Positions 16,518-24,011 of a stretch of 31,590 nt of DNA are shown here, in pieces. A program made the position numbers and the translations under genes. The notes under the pieces were generated by a model. The model ran no database searches. It saw only the letters and a program-made list of their open reading frames with translations, and had not been told where the DNA came from. The DNA lies in contig CAKRGM010000028.1 in assembly GCA_934330725.1 (NCBI GenBank), forward strand, positions 1 to 31,590, read 5' to 3'. The DNA is from an uncultured Lachnospiraceae bacterium. Lineage in GTDB: Bacteria > Bacillota > Clostridia > Lachnospirales > Lachnospiraceae. Each line of letters opens with the position of its first letter. Position 1 is the first letter of the stretch.

Positions 16518-18203
16518 GTAGTTAGTATAATAAACTACAAATCCAGGTTTTGCAGCCGCAGGTTTTTTAACTTCTTTTTTTAAAACATAATCAATTTCTA
16601 CTTTATCCTGGTCGTGTCCTTTGGAGTAGTGGGCAGCAAGGCTTGCTGCTTCTTCAAAGGTGCGGTCAGGTAATTCTTTGCCGTTGGTTCTTACAATAAC
16701 GTGGGAACCCGGCATTTTTTTAGCATGGAACCACCAGTCATTACCATTGGCAAATTTAAATGTCAGTTCATCATTCTGGAGATTATTTTTGCCAACGTAC
16801 ATATCAAAACCATCTGATGAAATATAGTGAAATGGTTTACTGGTTATCCGCGTACGTTTCTTATCAGATGTTTTCTTGTGAATATATCCTGACTGTATAA
16901 GTTCTTCCTTAAGTTCTGTAAGATCTTCTTCAGCTACAGCAATATTAAGTGCAGTGGCTATCGATTCAAGGTATTCAATTTCTTCAGAAGTTTCTAAAAC
17001 AAGTTTGCTTTCTGCTTCAAAGGTACGTTTAAGCTTGTTATACCTGTTAAAATATTTTACAGAATTTTCTGATGGAGTAAGAGTCGGGTCAAGAGGAATG
17101 GTAATCTCTTCATTGGTATAGTAATTAAGTGCTTTAAACGATTTTGCACCTTCTGCTACATTATAGCCATATGTGTTTATAAGTTCACCATAAATTCTGA
17201 ACTTGTCGCGCTTTTCCGTGTCTTTTAACTGTTTTTCCTGGATATCAAGTTTTTTGCAGGAACGTTCAAGGGCAGTAGTAACGATTCTTCTTAGGTCAGA
17301 AGATTTCTGGCGGATTCGTGTAATGATTTCCTTCTTTGCATAGAAATCCTTCAGAAGTGTACTTATTGAATCAAAATTTCTGCAGTCATCATACATGGTC
17401 ATTGTTATAGACGAATAGTCCTTTGGTTCGTTGTTTACGTAAAAAATATTAGGCGTAAACTCGTTGTTTGAAACACTTTCCATAACATTTGAAAACATCG
17501 TGAAAAAATGAAGCTGCTCATTTTCTGAAAGACAATTTGCAGGATGCGTTGATTCGATAGAAGACTGGAAGCATATTTCATCTGCAACTGCAGGACTTAT
17601 TCCTGTATAGCTTGTGTAAAGGGCCTTGTTTAAAGCGCATGGTTTGGCGTATACAGCTGAGCTGAAGGTTTCATAATCAGTATTCAGAGGATTGTGCTTA
17701 TGCATGGTGTCAGGAATAAAATATTTTCTGCCGGGAAGTACTTCTCGCACGGAACTTATCTGGGCAGAGACATGCTTTATACTGTCAAGTATATTATTGT
17801 CATCATCGCAGAATATGATATTGCTGTATTTTCCCATAAATTCAACAATTAAGTGTTTGCGGCATAAGTCTCCAAGATCATTTAAATGCTCTATTTCAAA
17901 ATCAAGGATTCGTTCAAGGCCGGGCTGTGTTATATTTAAAAGACGTCCGTTATTTATATGCTTACGTAAAAGCATACAGAAATTAGGAGCTGTAAGCGGA
18001 CTTGGTTTGGTATCGGTTGAAAGATATATAAGTGGAAGACTTGCATTTGCTGAGATAGTCAGCTTGTACTGACTCTTGCCATTCTTTATTGTAAGCAGCA
18101 GCTCATCATTTTCAGGCTGTGCTATTTTATAAAGACGTCCTCCGACAATAGTACCTTCAAGTTCATGTTTTATATTTGAAATTACAATTCCATCTAAAGC
18201 CAT
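16473..18203 (-). CDS. rqcH: RqcH/NEMF-family ribosome quality-control protein (fibronectin-binding-like, NFACT)
   Basis: 576 residues, the normal length. An NFACT-N domain (MALDGIVISNIKHELEG to about 180) is followed by a helix-hairpin-helix region, a long coiled coil (about 290-430) and the NFACT-R domain with WWFHAKKMPGSHVIVR (about 500-515). Family knowledge: RqcH binds stalled 50S-nascent chain complexes and recruits tRNA-Ala to add C-terminal alanine tails that mark the peptide for degradation. Older annotations call it fibronectin-binding protein. An AGGAAAGG ribosome site lies upstream of the ATG on the minus strand. Its 3' end overlaps the preceding convergent gene by 45 nt, so the two transcripts must be antisense to one another at their ends. 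Confidence 0.93.
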   Translation of the reverse strand: MALDGIVISNIKHELEGTIVGGRLYKIAQPENDELLLTIKNGKSQYKLTISANASLPLIYLSTDTKPSPLTAPNFCMLLRKHINNGRLLNITQPGLERILDFEIEHLNDLGDLCRKHLIVEFMGKYSNIIFCDDDNNILDSIKHVSAQISSVREVLPGRKYFIPDTMHKHNPLNTDYETFSSAVYAKPCALNKALYTSYTGISPAVADEICFQSSIESTHPANCLSENEQLHFFTMFSNVMESVSNNEFTPNIFYVNNEPKDYSSITMTMYDDCRNFDSISTLLKDFYAKKEIITRIRQKSSDLRRIVTTALERSCKKLDIQEKQLKDTEKRDKFRIYGELINTYGYNVAEGAKSFKALNYYTNEEITIPLDPTLTPSENSVKYFNRYNKLKRTFEAESKLVLETSEEIEYLESIATALNIAVAEEDLTELKEELIQSGYIHKKTSDKKRTRITSKPFHYISSDGFDMYVGKNNLQNDELTFKFANGNDWWFHAKKMPGSHVIVRTNGKELPDRTFEEAASLAAHYSKGHDQDKVEIDYVLKKEVKKPAAAKPGFVVYYTNYSMMASTDISGIKTV

Positions 18204-18285
18204 AATAGTGTGCCTTTCCTAAATAATTATGATGTTAAAATTTTGTTATCATAGCCATATATTAGCATAAATATTGGAAGCTGTC

Positions 18286-18314
18286 TTGTACTTTTGACTG
18301 GAAATTGTTATAAT
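18286..18314 (+). promoter_or_regulatory. Sigma-A-type promoter of the yicC operon
   Basis: TTGTAC (18286-18291) and a perfect TATAAT (18309-18314) are separated by 17 bases. It lies about 270 nt upstream of yicC and predicts an unusually long leader. Confidence 0.75.
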
Positions 18315-18320
18315 ACATCA

Positions 18321-18582
18321 GATATGGTATTGATTTGAGCCAGAGCTTCAAATATAATTTATAATTGACTACAGTCGGATTCTGAGATTTTCGATGTGTG
18401 TCATTGTAATAAAAGGCTCTGACAGAGATTAGTGTGAAAATCATGCTGATGTTATGATTATTCACACGGCTATTTGTTTCGGAGCAAAACAGATAGCTCA
18501 TGATGGGAGATGAGAAATCGCCTATGCGAATTTCGCATCGCCTGTCCGAAATAAAGTTGCTCAGAAATGAGGATTAGTTAGT
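18321..18582 (+). ncRNA. Structured 5' leader of yicC (unassigned RNA)
   Basis: This 260-nt stretch, in the 379-bp gap between rqcH and yicC, holds a chain of hairpins. A long-range pair joins CAGAGC (18342-18347) and GCTCTG. GTGTGAAAATCAT pairs with ATGATTaTTCACAC (18432-18467, 13 bp with one bulge). CTATTTGTTT pairs with AAACAGATAG (18470-18496). CTCAT pairs with ATGAG (18497-18514). ATGCGAA-T-TTCGCAT lies at 18524-18538. CTCA-GAAA-TGAG at 18560-18571 covers the GAGG ribosome site. No T-run follows any stem, so these are not simple terminators. It matches no riboswitch class that I can name. Confidence 0.5.
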
Positions 18583-19461
18583 ATGATTAAAAGTATGACG
18601 GGGTTTGGCCGGTTCGAACAAGTTGAAGAAAAAAGAAAAATTTCAGTTGAGATAAAATCTGTAAACCATAGATTTTTTGAAGCCGGGATTAAAATGCCAA
18701 AGAAGCTTAATGCATTTGAAGGAAGAATCCGTGACGTTATAAAGAAATATGCACAGCGTGGAAAGATAGACGTTTTCATTAATTATGAAGATATGACAGA
18801 AAACAAGGTCGAACTGACTTATAATAAAGATCTGGCAGCAGAATATATGAATATATTCAATCAGATGGCAGAGCAGTTTGATATGAATAATGATGTCACA
18901 ATATCAGCATTGTCAAGGTATCCTGAGGTAATTGACATGCAGGCAGTACCGGTAAATGAAGAAGAATTGTGGAAATTTATTGAAAATGCAGTGAAATCAG
19001 CATGTGAGCAGCTTGTTGAAACAAGGATTACAGAGGGCGAAAACCTTAAGAATGATTTAATAAAGAAGCTTGAAAATATGCGTGAAAATGTTGCATTTAT
19101 TGAAGAGAGAAGTCCACAGATAATGAAAGAATATCGTGGTAAGTTAGAAGCAAAGGTAAAGGAACTTCTGGCTGATACGCAGATTGATGAGAGCAGAATT
19201 GCAACAGAAGTAATAATATACGCTGATAAAATCTGCGTTGATGAAGAAACTGTAAGACTCCGGAGCCACATTGACCACGCTGAAAGCTGCTTAAATGAAG
19301 ATGGTGGTGTCGGACGTAAGCTTGATTTTATTGCACAGGAAATGAACAGAGAGGCAAATACTATCCTTTCAAAGGCCGATGATATTGAAATATCTAATAC
19401 TGCTATTGATTTAAAAACTGATATTGAAAAGGTAAGAGAACAGATACAGAATATTGAGTAA
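18583..19461 (+). CDS. yicC: YicC-family endoribonuclease
   Basis: 292 residues. It opens MIKSMTGFGR, the invariant YicC start, continues with VEIKSVNHRFFE, and ends with the DUF1732 signature (GGVGRKLDFIAQEMNREANTI, then KTDIEKVREQIQNIE). Work on Escherichia coli and Bacillus homologues describes a hexameric, metal-dependent RNase. The long middle region (about 110-220) is helical. The start at 18583 follows GAGG with 10-nt spacing, which is partly hidden in a hairpin. The gene is first in the yicC-gmk-rpoZ cluster. In many Firmicutes a remA (DUF370) gene lies between yicC and gmk, but none is present here. Confidence 0.95.
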   Translation: MIKSMTGFGRFEQVEEKRKISVEIKSVNHRFFEAGIKMPKKLNAFEGRIRDVIKKYAQRGKIDVFINYEDMTENKVELTYNKDLAAEYMNIFNQMAEQFDMNNDVTISALSRYPEVIDMQAVPVNEEELWKFIENAVKSACEQLVETRITEGENLKNDLIKKLENMRENVAFIEERSPQIMKEYRGKLEAKVKELLADTQIDESRIATEVIIYADKICVDEETVRLRSHIDHAESCLNEDGGVGRKLDFIAQEMNREANTILSKADDIEISNTAIDLKTDIEKVREQIQNIE

Positions 19462-19468
19462 AAAATAC

Positions 19469-19497
19469 TTGAATGTCGTTGAAGTTTTTTGTATAAT
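19469..19497 (+). promoter_or_regulatory. Internal promoter before gmk
   Basis: TTGAAT (19469-19474) and a perfect TATAAT (19492-19497) with 17-bp spacing lie in the 81-nt gap between yicC and gmk. gmk-rpoZ can thus be transcribed independently of the structured yicC leader. Confidence 0.7.
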
Positions 19498-19542
19498 TAA
19501 GAGTACGTTTAAGGACAAACTATAGCTTGGAGGCTTATTTTA

Positions 19543-20178
19543 ATGAGTGAAAGAGGAATACTTACTGTTATTTCAGGCTTTTCCGGTTCAGGAAAGGGAA
19601 CTGTCATGAAAGAAATCGTTAATAAGTATGATGATTATGCTTTATCGATTTCAGCTACGACACGTTCACCAAGGGAAGGCGAAGTCGATGGAAGAGAATA
19701 TTTTTTTAAGACTGAAGAAGAATTTAAAAATATGATTTCAAATAATGAGCTGGTTGAATATGCCCAGTATGTAGGCAATTATTATGGAACTCCAAAGCAG
19801 TATGTTGAAGAACAGTTAGAAGCCGGCAGGAATGTTATACTTGAGATTGAAATTCAGGGAGCACTTAAGGTAAGGGATTTATTTCCTGATACAGTACTTC
19901 TGTTTATTACTCCACCTAGTGCAGCAGAACTTGAAAAACGTCTGCGTGGACGTGGAACAGAGGATGATGCAACAATAAGGGCAAGGCTTAAAAGAGCCAC
20001 AGAAGAGGCAGACGGAGTTGAGAATTACGATTACATAGTAATTAACAGGGACGTAACCGAATGTGCAGCTGAGATTAATAAGATAGTCGAGAGTAAAAGA
20101 AATATTGCAGCTAAAAGATTAGGACTTATTAATGATATAAAAGAAGAATTAAAAACTATTTTGGAAGGAGATAATTAA
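19543..20178 (+). CDS. gmk: Guanylate kinase
   Basis: 211 residues, family-typical. The P-loop is GFSGSGKGT (residues 12-20). The GMP-binding segment is TRSPREGEVDGREYFF, and the lid and adenine-contact part is RLRGRGTEDDATIRARLKRA. It phosphorylates GMP to GDP with ATP and so feeds GTP and (p)ppGpp pools. TTGGAGG lies 10 nt before the ATG. It is separated from rpoZ by no bases: the stop codon is directly followed by the next ATG, and GGAAGGAG near the gmk end serves rpoZ. Confidence 0.97.
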   Translation: MSERGILTVISGFSGSGKGTVMKEIVNKYDDYALSISATTRSPREGEVDGREYFFKTEEEFKNMISNNELVEYAQYVGNYYGTPKQYVEEQLEAGRNVILEIEIQGALKVRDLFPDTVLLFITPPSAAELEKRLRGRGTEDDATIRARLKRATEEADGVENYDYIVINRDVTECAAEINKIVESKRNIAAKRLGLINDIKEELKTILEGDN

Positions 20179-20526
20179 ATGATACATCCATCTTATACAG
20201 AGTTAATGGCAAAGGTTAACAGTGAGGTTGAAGAAGGTGAACAGCCAATCGTTGAAAGCAGATATTCTCTTGTAAAGGCAGCAGCAAAGAGAGCTAAGCA
20301 GATAATCGATGCAAGAGCAATTGAGGAAAGAGTTGCAAAGAATCCTGATAAGGATAAGTTGGGCGACGAGATAATGACAAGGGATGATAAAAGAAAGGTT
20401 AAGCTTGGAACACCACTCATTCCTCATTCAGATAATATGAAGCCTTTATCAATCGCAGTTGAAGAACTTTACGAAGGAAAGGTTAAGATTGTAGGCGATT
20501 CAGGTGATGATAGCGAAGAACTTTAA
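20179..20526 (+). CDS. rpoZ: RNA polymerase omega subunit
   Basis: 115 residues. The N-terminal part has the omega signature (MIHPSYTELM, then SRYSLVKAAAKRAKQI, the conserved helix that latches onto the beta' C-terminus) and AIEERVAKNPDKDK. The tail after about residue 75 (KPLSIAVEELYEGKVKIVG) is the usual clostridial ending. It stabilises the beta' subunit during polymerase assembly. It directly abuts gmk and is followed by a terminator, closing the operon. Confidence 0.95.
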   Translation: MIHPSYTELMAKVNSEVEEGEQPIVESRYSLVKAAAKRAKQIIDARAIEERVAKNPDKDKLGDEIMTRDDKRKVKLGTPLIPHSDNMKPLSIAVEELYEGKVKIVGDSGDDSEEL

Positions 20527-20576
20527 TATTTTACTGTAATAGTAAAATTTAAAAGAGGTATATGATATAAATACAA

Positions 20577-20620
20577 CAAGGAAGTTTCATCATGGATTTG
20601 GATGGAGACTTCCTTGTTTT
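20577..20620 (+). terminator. Terminator after rpoZ
   Basis: CAAGGAAGT pairs with ACTTCCTTG (9 bp perfect), followed by TTTT. A weaker AT-rich hairpin, TTTACTGTAATAGTAAA, lies just upstream at 20530-20546. Confidence 0.8.
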
Positions 20621-20672
20621 GCGTTAGAAGTTTTTGGCTATGGTTTGCTTTATGATAAAGCGGGGAGGCAAA

Positions 20673-21839
20673 ATGAGTTACAACGAGACAGACAGATCTA
20701 TAAAATGTATTAATTCAGTAAAATGTGGCGGATGTCAGTATGCAGGAATGTCCTATGAAAACGAATTGAAGCTTAAGCAGGAATATGTAGATGGACTTTT
20801 CAAGAAAATATGTAAGTGCGATCCTATACTCGGAATGTACAGACCGGTTTTTTACAGGAATAAGGTGCATGCTGTAATCGGAAAGGATAAGGACGGCCAG
20901 ATTATTTCAGGAACTTACGAGGAAGGAACACATAATATTGTTGACAACGATGAATGTATGATAGAAGATAAAAAATCTGATGAAATAATCCGCACACTTA
21001 AGGAACTGTTTAAGTCATTTAAATATGAACCGTATGATGAGGATGCAAGAAGAGGATTTATAAGGCATGTGCTTATCAGAAGAGGTTTTTCAACAAAGGA
21101 AATTATGGTTGTTCTTGTCACATCCGAGATTAAATTTCCGTCAAAAAATAATTTTGTTAAAGCTTTACTTGATAAACATCCGGAAATCACAACAATAGTG
21201 CAGAATGTAAATGGGCATTCAACAAGCATGGTGCTTGCAGACAGAAATAAAGTAATATACGGAAAAGGCTATATTGAGGATGTATTGTGCGGATGCCGCT
21301 TCAGAATAAGCCCATCTTCATTTTATCAGATAAATCCGAGCCAGACTGAAAAATTGTATAAATCGGCCATGAAAATGGCAGAAATAACACCAAAGGATAC
21401 AGTAATTGACGCATATTGCGGGATTGGAACGATAGGAATCTGTGCTGCCTCAAAAGCTAAAAAGGTTATTGGTGTTGAACTTAATCAGGATGCCGTAAAG
21501 GATGCCCAGACAAATGCAGAAATAAACAATCTGCGCAATATAAGCTTTGTAAATGCTGATGCCGGAGAATTCCTTGTAGAATACTCAAAGACCAAAAGAG
21601 CCGATGTAGTAATCATGGACCCACCAAGAAGCGGTTCAACAGAGGACTTCCTCAATTCGCTTATAAAAATCAAGCCGGACAGAATAGTTTACATATCATG
21701 CAATCCACAGACACAGGTGCGTGACATACAGGTGTTAAAGAAAGGCGGATATGAGGTGAAAGAATGTAAGCCGGTGGATCTGTTTCCGCATACGGGGCAT
21801 GTGGAGAGCTGTGTGTTGCTATGCAGAGCCGATACTTAG
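20673..21839 (+). CDS. rlmD: 23S rRNA (uracil-5-)-methyltransferase, RlmD/RumA-type
   Basis: 388 residues from the ATG at 20673, which has GGGGAGG 6 nt upstream. An upstream in-frame ATG at 20634 lacks such a site. Near the N-terminus the cysteines of CINSVKCGGCQYAGM, plus a later Cys, form the expected [4Fe-4S] site. The Rossmann methyltransferase half contains VIDAYCGIGTIGI (SAM binding), VIMDPPRSG, and YISCNPQTQVRD with the catalytic Cys. The C-terminus HTGHVESCVLLCR is the usual end of the family, so the protein is intact. It methylates a 23S rRNA uridine with SAM. The mobile element begins directly after its stop codon; rum genes are a recurrent insertion site for clostridial and streptococcal integrative elements. 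Confidence 0.93.
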   Translation: MSYNETDRSIKCINSVKCGGCQYAGMSYENELKLKQEYVDGLFKKICKCDPILGMYRPVFYRNKVHAVIGKDKDGQIISGTYEEGTHNIVDNDECMIEDKKSDEIIRTLKELFKSFKYEPYDEDARRGFIRHVLIRRGFSTKEIMVVLVTSEIKFPSKNNFVKALLDKHPEITTIVQNVNGHSTSMVLADRNKVIYGKGYIEDVLCGCRFRISPSSFYQINPSQTEKLYKSAMKMAEITPKDTVIDAYCGIGTIGICAASKAKKVIGVELNQDAVKDAQTNAEINNLRNISFVNADAGEFLVEYSKTKRADVVIMDPPRSGSTEDFLNSLIKIKPDRIVYISCNPQTQVRDIQVLKKGGYEVKECKPVDLFPHTGHVESCVLLCRADT

Positions 21840-21994
21840 AAATCCTTGATTTTACGCAGTTTTTCGACCATTTTGTATTTACACCAAATGCAGAAAATGT
21901 ACTGGAAAAGGAGTTAAAAAAGGAAATTCCAGTCAGTGTGGGAATAGAACTGGTAGTGGTGGATATGTCAAGAAATGCCGACTTTATCAGGTAA
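21821..21994 (+). other. 57-codon reading frame at the left end; presumptive alternative C-terminus of the recombinase
   Basis: From the ATG at 21821 (overlapping rlmD in another frame) an open frame runs to the TAA at 21992. It contains YLEILDFTQFFDHFVF and, near the end, IPVSVGIEL. Codons ATC-CTT-GAT-TTT of the attachment core are in the same phase as in the recombinase gene at the right end. In a circularised element the recombinase would therefore continue into this frame for 46 residues after ILDF. The frame has no ribosome site of its own and is probably not translated as a separate protein in the integrated state. Confidence 0.5.
21840..21857 (+). repeat. Left attachment-site core (attL)
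   Basis: AAATCCTTGATTTTACGC starts one base after the rlmD stop codon. Its central 14 bp (21841-21854) recur in direct orientation at 30690-30703. All 18 bp recur inverted at 27236-27253. Confidence 0.65.
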
Positions 21995-22046
21995 AAACGA
22001 ACATATCGTGTATAGTAAACGCAAGAACGAAAGGAGCAGTAATAAT

Positions 22047-22484
22047 ATGATAGAATTACAACAATATATGTTGGATAAAATCAGTGATTTTAAGGCAAAA
22101 GTATGTAATCCTGAGGCATGTTTAAATAACATGGCTAATTGTGATAAAGAATTTAAGAGAATGTGGAAAAGGGATAAAGAGTCCTTTGATTATGCAGGAA
22201 TAACAAATAATGAAAAAGTAATGGACTACGTACAAAAATTTGAAGGTTCGGTGTATTTCGTGGAAAATTATGTAAAGCGAGGATATATTGAAGATGACTA
22301 TAATATGTACGAAAGTCTTTATAAAGCACTTACAGCGTTATTTAAAATGGCACAGAATATGGACAATTCGTATTGTGAATTTGAAGAAATAAGCATTCAA
22401 GATGTAGATGAAATCTTTAATAAACTAGAAAAAATTGCACAGCGAATGAAAAATGCAAATAGGCGTAGAGAAATGCAGGATTAG
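22047..22484 (+). CDS. Hypothetical helical protein, first gene of the element
   Basis: 145 residues from the ATG at 22047, which has AAGGAG 10 nt upstream. The longer in-frame start at 21975 lies inside the left-end tail frame and has no ribosome site. The protein is charged, predicted mostly alpha-helical and soluble, with no signal peptide or membrane segment (it contains MIELQQYMLDKISDFKAKV and ends with a basic RRREMQD). I do not recognise a family. It is followed after 10 nt by another small gene, so the two probably form an operon ended by the terminator at 22689. Confidence 0.65.
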   Translation: MIELQQYMLDKISDFKAKVCNPEACLNNMANCDKEFKRMWKRDKESFDYAGITNNEKVMDYVQKFEGSVYFVENYVKRGYIEDDYNMYESLYKALTALFKMAQNMDNSYCEFEEISIQDVDEIFNKLEKIAQRMKNANRRREMQD

Positions 22485-22494
22485 GGGGATATAC

Positions 22495-22683
22495 ATGGAA
22501 AATTACAATGAATTTGAATTAAACGGTCAAAAGTTTAAGGTGACTTATAAGAATGATAAAAATATTGTTTGGGCGATTACTTATGTAAATGGAATGCAGA
22601 TAAAAGCACATGGCGATAGTATCCAGACAGCATATTGGGCAATTCAAAACCATGTAAATACAATGTTAAATTTTAGACTTTAA
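22495..22683 (+). CDS. Small hypothetical protein
   Basis: 62 residues from the ATG at 22495, preceded by TTAGGGGGATA. It is predicted to be a small beta-rich fold with a final helix (FELNGQKFKVTYKND, then IQTAYWAIQNHVN). There are no cysteines or membrane segment. An in-frame ATG further upstream lies inside the previous gene and is not preferred. Function unknown. Confidence 0.6.
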   Translation: MENYNEFELNGQKFKVTYKNDKNIVWAITYVNGMQIKAHGDSIQTAYWAIQNHVNTMLNFRL

Positions 22684-22688
22684 AAATT

Positions 22689-22725
22689 GCACTTTTGGCT
22701 GTAAAAGGCTGAAAGTGCTTTTTTT
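22689..22725 (+). terminator. Terminator after the first two element genes
   Basis: GCACTTT pairs with AAAGTGC around a loop that itself contains two GGCTG-like words, followed by seven T. It lies a few bases after the stop codon of the small gene. Confidence 0.88.
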
Positions 22726-22870
22726 GTACCATTTTTTAGACGGAAAAGCCTTGAAAATCGCTAGTATAAGGCAAAAAATATGTGAAATTTTTTGAAGTAC
22801 CTGCTTATGGTATTTTCTAAAGCAAAGCTAGATTGTAACCGTACCCCTCTGTATATGCGGTCAATCAGCA

Positions 22871-22903
22871 CGACCTAGACAAGTCGTTAAACTGTCTTTT
22901 TTT
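22871..22903 (+). promoter_or_regulatory. Candidate transcription attenuator ahead of the J-domain operon
   Basis: A terminator-like stem (AGAC-a-AGT with ACT-GTCT, loop CGTTAA, then seven T) overlaps an alternative stem, CGAC with GTCG at 22871-22886, that shares the AGT/GTC bases. The two cannot form together. This is the pattern of an attenuator. It lies in the 260-bp gene-free gap 22684-22943, 40 nt before the next start codon. The gap holds no other feature I can support apart from the terminator at its left. Confidence 0.45.
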
Positions 22904-22943
22904 GTTGCCTAAAAATATGTGTTGACGAAAGGAGTTGTTATCA

Positions 22944-23090
22944 ATGGAACAGGATTTTAAGAAATGGCTGGAAGAACAAACCGCCTGCTGGTATCTGCTG
23001 TCAGATAAACAGTACGAATGGTATCTCAATCAATGGCTGAATGAAATCGAGGACAAACGAAAGGAGCAAAAACATGATGAAATGGTTTAA
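22944..23090 (+). CDS. 48-residue Trp-rich miniprotein
   Basis: ATG at 22944 follows GAAAGGAGTTG. The product is short and acidic-amphipathic, with four Trp and three Tyr (it contains MEQDFKKWLEEQTACWYLLS and WYLNQWLNEIED). The stop overlaps the next start by 17 bases, so translation is coupled to the J-domain gene. Function unknown. A small partner or adaptor of the J-domain protein is conceivable from the coupling alone. Confidence 0.55.
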   Translation: MEQDFKKWLEEQTACWYLLSDKQYEWYLNQWLNEIEDKRKEQKHDEMV

Positions 23091-23553
23091 AAATGTTATT
23101 ACTGTCGAGGAATTAAGAAAAGAATACAGAAGATTATTAAAGTTGTACCACCCCGATAATGAAAATGGAAGTGTTGAGGTTACACAGGAAATCAATGCTG
23201 AATATGACCGCTTATTTACCATTTTAAGCAAAGAAACACAGTCAGATAACCAATCACATACCTATAACACAGATGATGAAAATAAGGCGTTTAAAGAGGT
23301 ATTAAACAGTATTATCCATATCAATGCAGATATAGAAATTATAGGCTCTTGGTTATGGGTTCATGGTGGTTATGAATATCGTGAACTATTGAAATTAGCA
23401 GGCTTTAAGTATGCTCCTAAAAAGAAAAGCTGGTGCTGGCATTATGGTGATTACAACCGCTATCACAAGAAAGAAATCTCACTTGATGAAATTCGTTTGA
23501 AGTACGGAAGTCAATCTGTAAACCATAAATCTAAGCAATATGCGTTGAATTAG
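23074..23553 (+). CDS. J-domain (DnaJ-like) protein
   Basis: 159 residues from the ATG at 23074 (AAGGAG 8 nt upstream). Residues 9-60 form a J-domain with the HPD tripeptide at 26-28 in LKLYHPDNENG and the supporting helix QEINAEYDRLF. The C-terminal half (about 85-145) is an aromatic-rich domain (IGSWLWVHGGYEYRELLKLAG, then SWCWHYGDY). J-domains stimulate the DnaK ATPase. Small proteins of this layout are common on clostridial integrative and conjugative elements, where the client is unknown. The Gly/Phe and zinc-finger parts of true DnaJ are absent. Confidence 0.8.
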   Translation: MMKWFKNVITVEELRKEYRRLLKLYHPDNENGSVEVTQEINAEYDRLFTILSKETQSDNQSHTYNTDDENKAFKEVLNSIIHINADIEIIGSWLWVHGGYEYRELLKLAGFKYAPKKKSWCWHYGDYNRYHKKEISLDEIRLKYGSQSVNHKSKQYALN

Positions 23554-23570
23554 GAAAGGAAGTGTTTTAT

Positions 23571-23765
23571 ATGTGTATGATGAATTATAAGGATGTAAGC
23601 GAATATAACAGTCCTTGTAGTAGTTGCCCCGAATACCTCAATAGCTGTATGCCAGTTGTTGCAAATGGTTTTCTAATCGAATGTGACCTCTGCTATTGTG
23701 AATGGTGCAGTTGCTATGATGATTGTATGAATGGGGGTGTTGATGATGAAGCTAGTGAATTATGA
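23571..23765 (+). CDS. Cysteine-rich miniprotein (10 Cys in 64 residues)
   Basis: ATG at 23571 follows AGGAAAGGA. The cysteines are at 2, 16, 19, 26, 38, 41, 43, 46, 48 and 52, with CxxC and CxC spacings (SPCSSCPEYLNSC, then CDLCYCEWCSCYDDC). Such spacing fits binding of two metal ions or a small metal cluster. There is no signal peptide, so it is likely cytoplasmic. No named family recognised. The 3' end overlaps the next gene by 20 bases. Confidence 0.65.
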   Translation: MCMMNYKDVSEYNSPCSSCPEYLNSCMPVVANGFLIECDLCYCEWCSCYDDCMNGGVDDEASEL

Positions 23766-24009
23766 TGAACGAACCTTGATTTTGCAAAATCTAAGACCAG
23801 TTACAAGACAAGTTAATAATACATATACTAAGGCTCAATATCGTATTCTGTGTAATCTGATTAGGCAGAAGCGAATTACAGAGCCTTTTTTCATGCTTGT
23901 AGTATCTTCTTTATATAATGTAAACGACTGGAAAAAGCTTAATTACAATCAGATGTACGAGCTAATTCACATTTTAACTTTTTACGATTATACGAAAGTG
24001 AGGTTATAG
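23746..24009 (+). CDS. Hypothetical protein
   Basis: 87 residues. The start at 23746 (or the ATG immediately before it at 23743) follows GGGGGTG in the end of the cysteine-rich gene. It is predicted helical, with a basic middle (TKAQYRILCNLIRQKRI), and could be a small DNA-binding or adaptor protein, but I do not recognise it. It is separated by 2 bases from the next gene, so translation is coupled. Confidence 0.6.
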   Translation: MKLVNYDERTLILQNLRPVTRQVNNTYTKAQYRILCNLIRQKRITEPFFMLVVSSLYNVNDWKKLNYNQMYELIHILTFYDYTKVRL

Positions 24010-24011
24010 CC

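Noticed and set aside
18262..18501. 79-codon minus-strand open frame upstream of yicC
   Set aside because: It runs antisense to the promoter and hairpin-rich leader, has no ribosome site and reads like random coding of structured DNA.
21780..21839. Disruption of rlmD by the element
   Set aside because: The C-terminal motif HTGHVESCVLLCR is complete and the stop codon precedes the attachment core, so the gene remains intact.
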